This document shows, in pieces, positions 1-5,070 of a stretch of 5,070 bases of DNA. A program made the position numbers and the translations under genes. The stretch is from Clostridia bacterium (GTDB taxonomy: Bacteria > Bacillota > UBA994 > PWPR01): positions 1 through 5,070 of the forward strand of contig PWPR01000103.1 of the NCBI GenBank assembly GCA_003557085.1, written 5' to 3'. Position 1 is the stretch's first letter; each line of letters starts with the position of its first letter. The notes below the pieces were generated by a model. That model saw nothing but the letters and a program-made list of their open reading frames with translations. It had not been told where the DNA came from and searched no databases.

Positions 1-911
1 ATATAGGAGGTTGCATAGGATCTTCTTGTACAATTGCTGAAAGAGAGTTTGGGGTGCCAGCAATAGGTACGATGGCGCATAGTTGGATTCAAGCTTTCCC
101 AGATGAGTTGAGTGCTTTTAAGGCATATGCGAAAGTATATCCAGATAGCTGTACATTATTAGTTGATACATATGATACTTTAAACTCTGGAATACCCAAT
201 GCAATTAAAGCTTTTGACGAAGTACTAAAGCCTTTAGGAGAAAGACCAAAAGCAGTAAGAATAGATAGTGGGGACTTAGCATATTTATCGATTCAAGCTA
301 GAGAAATGCTAGATGAGGCTGGGTATAAGGATTGCAAAATTGTAGCTTCTAGCTCGTTAGATGAATATGTAATTAAAGATCTGCTTATTCAAGGAGCAAA
401 GATAGATATTTTCGGTGTTGGAGAAAGGTTAATCACATCAAAATCAGAACCTGTATTTGGAGGAGTATATAAGTTAGCAGCAATTGAGAAAGATAATACG
501 ATTATCCCAAAACTAAAAGTCAGTGAGAATGTTGATAAAATTAACAACCCTGGCTTTAAACAGGTATGGAGATTTTTTGATAAAGATGATGGTAAAGCTA
601 TGGCTGATTTGATAACGTTACGTGGTGAAAGAATAGAAGAAACATCAACATATGAGCTGTTTGACCCTGTTTATATCTGGAAACGTAAAACAATATCTAA
701 TTACATAGCCAAACCATTATTGGAACCTGTTTTTATCAAAGGACAGCTTGTTTATCCAAGACTTACTAGCAAAGAAATAAGGGAGTATTGTCAAGCACAA
801 TTAGATACTTTGTGGGAGGAAGTGCTCCGTTTTGAAAAGCCTCACAAATACTATGTAGATTTATCTCAAGACTTGTGGGATATGAAGCAGAAACTGCTTC
901 ATCAGAGATGA
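1..911 (+). CDS. pncB: Nicotinate phosphoribosyltransferase, 3' part (5' end outside window)
   Basis: The enzyme makes nicotinate mononucleotide from nicotinate and PRPP with ATP hydrolysis, the entry step of the Preiss-Handler NAD salvage route, in the cytoplasm. The reading frame is open from base 3, so the gene begins upstream; the GTG at 54 is an internal valine codon, not a start. About 302 C-terminal residues are present, against roughly 480 in the clostridial family. Visible signatures are GTMAHSWIQAF (the His codon at 78-80 matches the family's phosphorylated histidine), RIDSGDL at 258-278 (phosphate-binding region), the ASSSLDEY stretch, and DIFGVGERL at 405-431, followed by the GGVYKLAAI segment and the family's C-terminal domain. 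No frameshift is seen. It ends at TGA 909-911, and a terminator follows at once, so it is probably the last gene of its transcript. Identification rests on motif recognition and is secure. Confidence 0.95.
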   Translation, partial: IGGCIGSSCTIAEREFGVPAIGTMAHSWIQAFPDELSAFKAYAKVYPDSCTLLVDTYDTLNSGIPNAIKAFDEVLKPLGERPKAVRIDSGDLAYLSIQAREMLDEAGYKDCKIVASSSLDEYVIKDLLIQGAKIDIFGVGERLITSKSEPVFGGVYKLAAIEKDNTIIPKLKVSENVDKINNPGFKQVWRFFDKDDGKAMADLITLRGERIEETSTYELFDPVYIWKRKTISNYIAKPLLEPVFIKGQLVYPRLTSKEIREYCQAQLDTLWEEVLRFEKPHKYYVDLSQDLWDMKQKLLHQR

Positions 912-916
912 TTTAG

Positions 917-949
917 ATGAGCAGACTTATGTTTGCTCGTTTTTGTTTT
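917..949 (+). terminator. Rho-independent terminator of pncB
   Basis: An 8-bp stem pairs GAGCAGAC (919-926) with GTTTGCTC (931-938), with one G-U pair and a TTAT tetraloop. A T-rich tail, TTTTTGTTTT, runs at 940-949. It starts 7 bases after the pncB stop codon, the expected position and shape for an intrinsic terminator. Confidence 0.88.
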
Positions 950-956
950 ATGTCAT

Positions 957-986
957 TTGACAAGCTATGGAATTTATTACTAAGTT
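957..986 (+). promoter_or_regulatory. Possible promoter of the TspO gene (good -35, poor -10)
   Basis: A perfect TTGACA lies at 957-962, just after the pncB terminator and 48 bases before the TspO start. No convincing -10 box stands at the right distance: TAAGTT (981-986, 18-base spacer) and TACTAA (978-983, 15-base spacer) each match only 3 of 6 consensus bases. The gene needs its own promoter if the terminator works, so this is the best candidate. A weak -10 could mean low basal activity or dependence on an activator; that is inference. Confidence 0.35.
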
Positions 987-1010
987 GTAAATGAGAAAGA
1001 AGGGTTTGAA

Positions 1011-1472
1011 ATGTTATCTTTGCTAATTAATGTTGCTATACCAAACATAATAGGAGGAGTTAGCTCTGGGTTAAGCAGTGATTCTAGAGAACAGTATAGT
1101 AGTCTAGTTTTGCCTAAGCTACACCCACCTGGATATATATTTGGGATTGTTTGGGTAATTATTTATACCCTAATGGGTGTAGCAGCCCATATTGTGTTGC
1201 AAAATATAGTTTTTAGAGAAGATTATATTGTCTTTTTTGTTTTATATGGAGTTAAACTATTCTTTAATTTTGCATGGAGCATAATTTTCTTTAGATATCT
1301 TAAGCGAGGGCTAGCTTTTGTCTGGATTATAGTACTTAGTATTTTAATAATTATCAACATTTTTTATTTTTATCAGTTTTCTAGCATGGCAGCATTCTTA
1401 ATGATTCCGTATATTTTATGGGTATTATTTGCTTCGTGGCTTAATTACTCAATATGGAGACTCAATCTATAA
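1011..1472 (+). CDS. TspO/MBR family membrane protein (tryptophan-rich sensory protein)
   Basis: This is a 153-residue integral membrane protein of the TspO/peripheral benzodiazepine receptor family, whose bacterial members bind porphyrins and have been linked to stress and tetrapyrrole handling; the role here is not known. The length is normal. Five hydrophobic helices are visible. Family signatures in order are LPKLHPPGYIFGIVWVIIYT with LMGVA (end of helix 1 to helix 2), NFAWSIIFF (helix 3), and PYILWVLFASWLNYSIWRLN (helix 5). Six tryptophans are present, all within or next to helices. The ATG at 1011 is preceded by AGAAAGAAGG (994-1003), 7 bases upstream, which supports this start. The gene stands alone between the pncB terminator and the promoter of the methyltransferase gene. 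No convincing terminator follows directly, so its transcript may run to the hairpin at 1574-1601. The family call is firm; the ligand is unknown. The symbol tspO would be usual, but the function is not proven. Confidence 0.9.
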   Translation: MLSLLINVAIPNIIGGVSSGLSSDSREQYSSLVLPKLHPPGYIFGIVWVIIYTLMGVAAHIVLQNIVFREDYIVFFVLYGVKLFFNFAWSIIFFRYLKRGLAFVWIIVLSILIIINIFYFYQFSSMAAFLMIPYILWVLFASWLNYSIWRLNL

Positions 1473-1530
1473 AATCATTAGTATATTCAGCAAATAAAAG
1501 AGTTATTTGAAGTGTTGAATTCATACTATA

Positions 1531-1559
1531 TTGACACAAAGAAATATAAAGTAAATAAT
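1531..1559 (+). promoter_or_regulatory. Sigma-A-type promoter of the rRNA methyltransferase gene
   Basis: A perfect -35 box TTGACA (1531-1536) and a -10 box AATAAT (1554-1559, 5 of 6 matches) are separated by exactly 17 bases. Transcription would start near 1566, leaving a leader of about 50 bases that contains the hairpin at 1574-1596. Confidence 0.75.
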
Positions 1560-1573
1560 GGAGTTAAGTATTT

Positions 1574-1602
1574 ATTGGACCTTGATATGGTCCAATTTTT
1601 TA
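1574..1602 (+). terminator. Terminator-shaped hairpin in the leader of the methyltransferase gene
   Basis: A perfect 8-bp stem pairs ATTGGACC (1574-1581) with GGTCCAAT (1589-1596) around the 7-base loop TTGATAT. Five further T residues (1597-1601) follow, making a run of six with the last stem base. It has the form of an intrinsic terminator, yet it lies between a good promoter and the ribosome binding site at 1604-1608. It may end read-through from the TspO gene, partly attenuate the methyltransferase transcript, or both. No anti-terminator partner is obvious in the short leader, so condition-dependent control is inference. Confidence 0.7.
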
Positions 1603-1617
1603 TAGGAGTTGATATTT

Positions 1618-2799
1618 TTGACTAAGAGCAGTAGTAGAATAAAGCTTGCTGATGCTAGAGAAATAGAACCATTGTGTCCTTATGCGAAGATTTGTGGTGG
1701 TTGTGATATGCAACATTTAAATTATAATGATCAGTTGATATGGAAGCAAAAAAGAGTAGAAGACTTACTTGGAGGTTTTGGGGTAGTAGAGCAAATAATA
1801 GGTATGGAAGATCCAACATATTATAGAAACAAAGTTCATGCAACCTTTCAAGTTAGAAGAAGACGGGTAGTATCTGGAATGTATGAAGAGAACACTCATA
1901 AGGTTGTTGATATTAACAACTGTATGATTCAAAGTAAAAAAGCAAACGAAATAATTGCAACTATCACAAAGCAGCTTAACAATTCAAGAATTGAGATTTT
2001 CAATGAAGATACCGGAGAAGGTTTATTTAGGCATGTCTTAATAAGGACAGGATATAACTCAGGTCAAATTATGGTTGTTTTAGTAGTAGCTAGCAATTTT
2101 TTTCCATCTAGGAACAAGTTTGTAAAAGCACTTATGAGAAAACATCCTGAAATAACAACAGTTGTACAAAACATTAACAATAGGGATACCAGCATGGTCT
2201 TGGGATTTGAAGAGAGAAAACTAAGAGGTAGTGGATATATTATAGACACTCTTTGTGACAAAAAATTTAGGATTTCATCTAGATCATTTTATCAGATTAA
2301 TTCTGTTCAAACAGAAAAACTCTATTCAAAAGCAATTGAATTTGCTGAACTTAGTGGAGATGAAGTCCTCTTAGATGCTTATTGCGGTATTGGAACTATC
2401 GGGTTAATCGCAAGTGACCATGTAGAAGAAGTCATTGGAGTTGAACTAAATAGTGACGCGATACAGGATGCAATTGCTAACTCTAGATTAAATAATGTTA
2501 AGAATGCTAGATTTTACAAAGCTGATGCAAGTGAGTTCATCAAAGGTTTAGTTCGTGAAAAAAGACAAGTTGATGTCTTAATTTTAGACCCTCCAAGAGA
2601 GGGTAGTACTGCAGACTTTCTAGGAAGTGCAAAACAACTAAGTCCAAAAAAAATAGTATATGTATCATGTAATCCAGAGACACAAGCCAGAGATATAAAC
2701 ATGATAAAAGATGCATATGATATCAAGAAGATTCAGCCAGTAGACATGTTCCCATTTACCAGTCATGTGGAGACGGTGGTATTGATGTCAAGGAAATAA
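1618..2799 (+). CDS. rlmD: 23S rRNA uracil-C5 methyltransferase, RlmD/RlmCD (RumA) type, lacking TRAM domain
   Basis: The enzyme transfers a methyl group from S-adenosylmethionine to C5 of a uridine in 23S rRNA (U1939 in RlmD, U747 in RlmC, both in RlmCD); the exact target cannot be read from sequence. The TTG at 1618 is chosen because AGGAG (1604-1608) stands 9 bases before it; the in-frame TTG at 1609 abuts that site, and a TAG at 1603-1605 rules out anything further upstream. The product has 393 residues. Cys20, Cys26, Cys29 (CPYAKICGGC) and Cys102 (NNCMIQ) are the four [4Fe-4S] ligands. Then follow SFYQIN, the SAM-binding LLDAYCGIGTIG, LDPPREGS, VSCNPET with the catalytic Cys351, and the C-terminal FPFTSHVETV. 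All key residues are intact. Oddly, the N-terminal TRAM RNA-binding domain of about 60-70 residues, usual in RlmD and RlmCD, is absent. The family call is firm; the symbol is tentative. Confidence 0.9.
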   Translation: MTKSSSRIKLADAREIEPLCPYAKICGGCDMQHLNYNDQLIWKQKRVEDLLGGFGVVEQIIGMEDPTYYRNKVHATFQVRRRRVVSGMYEENTHKVVDINNCMIQSKKANEIIATITKQLNNSRIEIFNEDTGEGLFRHVLIRTGYNSGQIMVVLVVASNFFPSRNKFVKALMRKHPEITTVVQNINNRDTSMVLGFEERKLRGSGYIIDTLCDKKFRISSRSFYQINSVQTEKLYSKAIEFAELSGDEVLLDAYCGIGTIGLIASDHVEEVIGVELNSDAIQDAIANSRLNNVKNARFYKADASEFIKGLVREKRQVDVLILDPPREGSTADFLGSAKQLSPKKIVYVSCNPETQARDINMIKDAYDIKKIQPVDMFPFTSHVETVVLMSRK

Positions 2800-2813
2800 A
2801 GAAGTGTGCTATG

Positions 2814-2834
2814 AAAGGCTTGATATAGCCTTTT
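2814..2834 (+). terminator. Probable terminator of the methyltransferase gene
   Basis: A 7-bp stem pairs AAAGGCT (2814-2820) with AGCCTTT (2827-2833) around the loop TGATAT, 15 bases after the TAA stop. The T-tract is weak: three stem T residues plus one, then AGGGGG. Termination may be incomplete. Confidence 0.5.
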
Positions 2835-2843
2835 AGGGGGTTT

Positions 2844-3011
2844 GGCTGGGAAAATAGATGTTAGAAATCGATGATTTTTTGCTCTGTGGGAACTAGTCCA
2901 AAAGGGCATTATGACCCTGTACAGAGCAGGTTAGATGTCAGAAGGTTCGTACAGAGCAGAATGGATTTTTTTGTAGAATGGTAGGGCTGGGAGAGTAAGT
3001 TGGATGTAGAC
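2844..3011. repeat. Intergenic cluster of short direct and inverted repeats
   Basis: No gene is seen here. Several short sequences recur: GGCTGGGA at 2844-2851 and 2985-2992; TAGATGTTAGAA at 2855-2866 and TAGATGTCAGAA at 2932-2943 (11 of 12 identical), with a weaker third version, TGGATGTAGA, near 3001-3010; and GTACAGAGCAG at 2919-2929 and again at 2949-2959, 30 bases apart. TGCTCTGT at 2880-2887 is the exact reverse complement of ACAGAGCA inside both GTACAGAGCAG copies. T-runs lie at 2875-2880 and 2966-2972. The arrangement looks like a partly duplicated intergenic element or a structured RNA. I do not recognise it as a known family. Confidence 0.5.
2880..2928 (+). other. Possible branched (three-way junction) nucleic acid structure
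   Basis: An outer perfect 8-bp stem, TGCTCTGT (2880-2887) with ACAGAGCA (2921-2928), encloses two smaller hairpins: GGA-ACTAG-TCC (2889-2899, only 3 bp) and AGGGCA-TTA-TGACCCT (2903-2918, 6 bp with one bulged A at 2914). The second ACAGAGCA copy (2951-2958) could replace the first in the outer stem, which would give two alternative folds. The outer stem and second hairpin are clear; the first hairpin is weak. It could be a small RNA, a mobile palindromic repeat, or part of the leader or a read-through region. Confidence 0.4.
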
Positions 3012-3020
3012 ACAAATAAT

Positions 3021-3049
3021 TTTACGTAGCAGATGTAAGACATTATAAT
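3021..3049 (+). promoter_or_regulatory. Sigma-A-type promoter of the GGDEF gene
   Basis: A perfect -10 box TATAAT (3044-3049) lies 17 bases downstream of TTTACG (3021-3026, 4 of 6 matches to the -35 consensus). Transcription would start near 3056, giving a leader of about 32 bases, too short for a riboswitch. The repeat cluster lies wholly upstream of this start. Confidence 0.75.
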
Positions 3050-3087
3050 ATAAAAGAAATTATGGTGCAGAGAGGAAACGATTATTT

Positions 3088-4422
3088 ATGGAAGGAATTT
3101 ATTTAAAAGATGAGTTGTATACTTTAATCAAAAACGATACTAGTATTTTTGAATTTATACAATCAGGTTCTTTAGATGGCATTTGGTATTGGGATTTAGA
3201 GAATCCTGAAATAGAATGGATGAGCCCTAAATTCTGGCAAACACTTGGTTATAATCCAGATGAAAAAAAACACTTGGCAAGTGAATGGCAAGATATTATA
3301 TTTCAAGAGGATTTAAAATTAGCTGTAGAAAATCTTAGAAAACACTGTGCAGATCCTAATCATCCATATGATCAAATTGTACGATATACACATAAAAATG
3401 GTTCTACAGTATGGATAAGATGTAGAGGTTTAGCTATAAGAGATGAGAATGGAAAGCCTATACGTATGTTGGGAGCACATACTGATATAACAGATTTAAA
3501 AGAAGCAGAAAAAGAGATTACAAGATTAACTAAAGAGTATGAAAAAGTATTTAATGGCACTCAAGACGCTATGTTTCTAATGAAAGTATTAGAAAATGAT
3601 GAATTCCGATATGTTCGAAACAATCTAGCTCATCAGAATAAGACAGGGATTCTCCTTGAGCAGATTATGGATAAGTCTCCGCAAGAATTGCTTGGCAAAG
3701 AGATGGGTGATATTGTTTCAGAAAACTACAAAAAATGTGTTATAGCCAGTAAAAGTATCGTATATGAGGAAGAATTAAATCTGCCTGGTGGAGAACGTAT
3801 TTGGTTAACAACTTTAACCCCTGTTTTTGAAGATGATAAAGTTTCTTATGTTGTAGGTTCATCAACAGATATTACTGAGAGGAAAAAGTTAGAAATAGAG
3901 TTGGATAAACAAGCCAACTATGATAAGTTAACGGGACTTCCGAATAGAAGATTATTTTTTGAACGATTAGAGCGGCTTATTGTTGAAAGTGAAAGAGATA
4001 ACATTCAATTTGCACTGCTTTTTATTGATTTAGATGGATTTAAAGTCATCAATGATAACTATGGTCATGAAGCTGGAGATGAGGTTCTAATCACTATAGG
4101 GCAAAGAATTCAAAAGTGTATTCGAAAATCAGATACAGCGGCAAGAATGGGTGGAGATGAATATTCAGCGCTTCTAAGAGGTGTTGAAGATAAAGAAGTG
4201 ATAAGTAATGTAGTTCAAAAAATTCATAAGGAATTACAAGAAGTCATGTATATAGGGGATAATGAATGCTATATAAATTCTTCTATTGGTATTGCAATCT
4301 ATCCTGACAATGGTACAGATAGTGAGACCTTATTAAGAAATGCAGATTCGACAATGTATGAAGTGAAAAGAAAAGGCAAGGGTGGATTTGAATTTTTTGA
4401 AGATATAACAATAGGTGAATAA
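3088..4422 (+). CDS. PAS-PAS-GGDEF diguanylate cyclase
   Basis: This 444-residue soluble sensor-output protein should make c-di-GMP from two GTP. No signal peptide or membrane helix is seen, so it senses something in the cytoplasm. Domains: PAS 1 (about 22-145, PAS_3-like, DGIWYWD at the front, ending GAHTDITD), a charged helical linker, PAS 2 (about 150-266, ending GSSTDITERKK), then GGDEF (about 276-440, opening YDKLTGLPNRR). Catalytic features: FIDLDGFK with metal-binding Asp314, Asn322 and Asp331 in INDNYGHEAGD for the guanine, and the signature Gly355-Gly356-Asp357-Glu358-Tyr359, with Tyr for the usual Phe. Arg346-x-x-Asp349, five residues before the signature, is a complete inhibitory I-site. 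There is no EAL or HD-GYP domain. The ATG at 3088 follows AGAGGAAA (3071-3078); the AGAGG-to-ATG distance of 12 bases is long. The PAS ligand or cofactor cannot be predicted. Activity is likely but unproven. Confidence 0.92.
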   Translation: MEGIYLKDELYTLIKNDTSIFEFIQSGSLDGIWYWDLENPEIEWMSPKFWQTLGYNPDEKKHLASEWQDIIFQEDLKLAVENLRKHCADPNHPYDQIVRYTHKNGSTVWIRCRGLAIRDENGKPIRMLGAHTDITDLKEAEKEITRLTKEYEKVFNGTQDAMFLMKVLENDEFRYVRNNLAHQNKTGILLEQIMDKSPQELLGKEMGDIVSENYKKCVIASKSIVYEEELNLPGGERIWLTTLTPVFEDDKVSYVVGSSTDITERKKLEIELDKQANYDKLTGLPNRRLFFERLERLIVESERDNIQFALLFIDLDGFKVINDNYGHEAGDEVLITIGQRIQKCIRKSDTAARMGGDEYSALLRGVEDKEVISNVVQKIHKELQEVMYIGDNECYINSSIGIAIYPDNGTDSETLLRNADSTMYEVKRKGKGGFEFFEDITIGE

Positions 4423-4425
4423 TGA

Positions 4426-4530
4426 GAGTTGTATTCATATAGCCAAGTGGATCGGAGGAAACGATATAAATCCTTGACTTATCAAAATTTCTATCGCATT
4501 ACTAGATACCTATCGAAGGATTGGAGGTAA
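4426..4530 (+). other. Small open frame, possible gene remnant or leader ORF
   Basis: The gap between the GGDEF gene and the broken gene has no clear terminator. In the GGDEF frame, just past its TAA-TGA double stop, 34 codons stay open and end with TAA at 4528-4530, inside the ribosome binding region of the next gene. GGAGG at 4454-4458 could serve the TTG at 4474, which would give 18 residues (MTYQNFYRITRYLSKDWR). Such an overlap suggests translational coupling, or the 3' tail of a lost upstream partner gene. TTGACT (4474-4479) could instead be a -35 box, but no good -10 follows. Any of these may be chance; I do not recognise a family with confidence. Confidence 0.2.
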
Positions 4531-4535
4531 TGCAA

Positions 4536-5064
4536 ATGACCAATGAGAAAAAAGAGAAAATTATTGGATTAAGGAAGTTAGGTATAGTTTATCGCAGCAT
4601 AGCCACTGGTATGGATCTAACCAGAGATAGTGTCAGGAATTTTTGTAAGAGTCGAGGGTTGGATGGCTTTGGTCAGGATTATAGTAAACCAAAGCCTGAA
4701 AAGGTAGTAAGAGAACATTGTAAAAACTGTGGAAAGCGGATTAATCAGAAGAAGCTGAAAAGGGCGTCCAAAGATACATTGCTCTATAGAATGTAAAAGA
4801 GACTAGGAACATAAGAATCCAATTGTCTATCAGCTTGTTTGTTACTACTGTGGGAGCGAGTTTGAGAACAAATCAAAGAATGGGAATTACTGTTGCCGAA
4901 GATGCTACATTCGAGATAGGTTTTGGCGAGATGAAGATATTGAAGATGTGATCAAGCACCTTAAAGAGAGAAGGCCGCTACAAAATGTACCAATATGGAT
5001 TAAGGACTTGATGGCCAGGAAAGAAGCTCAAGAACCAGATGAAGATTCGAAGGAATATTACTAA
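4536..5064 (+). pseudogene. Broken helix-turn-helix / double zinc-finger protein gene
   Basis: The ATG at 4536 is chosen because GGAGG (4523-4527) lies 8 bases before it; ATG 4530 and TTG 4521 are too close to or upstream of that site. The first frame gives a homeodomain-like HTH (LRKLGIVYRSIATGMDLTRD, then SVRNFCKSRGL) and the first half of a zinc finger (CKNCGKR), then runs into TAA at 4794-4796. The continuation lies in another frame: GRPKIHCSIECKRD, a TAG at 4804-4806, then YQLVCYYCGSEF, NYCCRRCYIRDRFWRDED and a charged tail ending at TAA 5062-5064. Dropping one A from AAAA (4758-4761) and reading TAG as TGG (Trp) restores one protein of about 175 residues with two CxxC...CxxxC fingers. 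I recall similar HTH/zinc proteins in clostridial genomes, often in accessory regions and sometimes named sigma-70-like; that link is recollection. It probably bound DNA; function unknown. Confidence 0.75.
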
Positions 5065-5070
5065 ATTTAG

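Noticed and set aside
54..56. GTG as start of the first gene
   Set aside because: The frame is open back to base 3, and the upstream codons (ending AEREFG before this valine) read as normal family sequence, so this is an internal codon of a gene cut by the window edge.
1609..1611. TTG 1609 as start of the methyltransferase
   Set aside because: It directly abuts the AGGAG at 1604-1608, leaving no spacer; the in-frame TTG at 1618 has a normal 9-base spacer.
2514..2726. Minus-strand open frame inside the methyltransferase gene
   Set aside because: It is antisense to well-conserved catalytic motifs, has no ribosome binding site of note, and its translation resembles no protein; the same applies to the minus-strand frames at 1655-1843, 2064-2261 and 3372-3560.
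2880..2972. CRISPR array or simple intrinsic terminator
   Set aside because: Repeats are only 11-12 bases, few and unevenly spaced, so this is not a CRISPR. The T-run at 2966-2972 is 7 bases away from any stem, so it is not a standard terminator.
2800..3087. c-di-GMP riboswitch (GEMM-I or II) ahead of the GGDEF gene
   Set aside because: No GEMM-like conserved core was found, and the predicted transcript start near 3056 leaves only about 32 leader bases.
4804..4806. TAG as a pyrrolysine codon
   Set aside because: It replaces a tryptophan expected after CKRD in the second frame and lies beyond a frameshift in a non-methylamine gene; a TGG to TAG mutation is simpler.

Overview
The window is AT-rich (by eye about one third G+C). 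It uses AGGAG-type ribosome binding sites, TTG as well as ATG starts, sigma-A-type promoters and short U-tailed hairpin terminators. Together with the protein families this points to a low-GC Gram-positive anaerobe of the Clostridia; I cannot name the species. All genes and the pseudogene lie on the + strand, but each has its own spacing and, in most cases, its own signals, so this is a row of single-gene units and not one operon.

Layout: (1) 1-911, the 3' part of a nicotinate phosphoribosyltransferase gene (NAD salvage), closed by a good intrinsic terminator. (2) 1011-1472, a five-helix TspO/MBR membrane protein. (3) 1531-1608, a near-consensus promoter followed by a terminator-shaped hairpin in the leader of the next gene. 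(4) 1618-2799, an rRNA uracil-C5 methyltransferase of the RlmD/RlmCD type that keeps the Fe-S cysteines and catalytic motifs but lacks the usual N-terminal TRAM domain. (5) 2800-3087, a 288-base gap with a terminator-like hairpin, a cluster of short direct and inverted repeats that can fold into a branched structure, and a strong promoter. (6) 3088-4422, a soluble PAS-PAS-GGDEF diguanylate cyclase with a conserved inhibitory site. (7) 4423-4535, a gap with a small open frame that may be a gene remnant. (8) 4536-5064, a helix-turn-helix/double zinc-finger gene broken by one frameshift and one nonsense codon, probably a decayed accessory gene.

The first three genes (NAD salvage, TspO, rRNA modification) are housekeeping-like and share no obvious pathway. 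The GGDEF protein is a sensory c-di-GMP input. The right-hand end (about 4423-5070) is the most accessory-looking part. I see no tRNA, rRNA, CRISPR array, known riboswitch, or intact transposase or recombinase. I found no clear new system; the points most worth following are the structured repeat cluster before the GGDEF gene, the leader hairpin of the methyltransferase gene, and the doubly broken zinc-finger gene.
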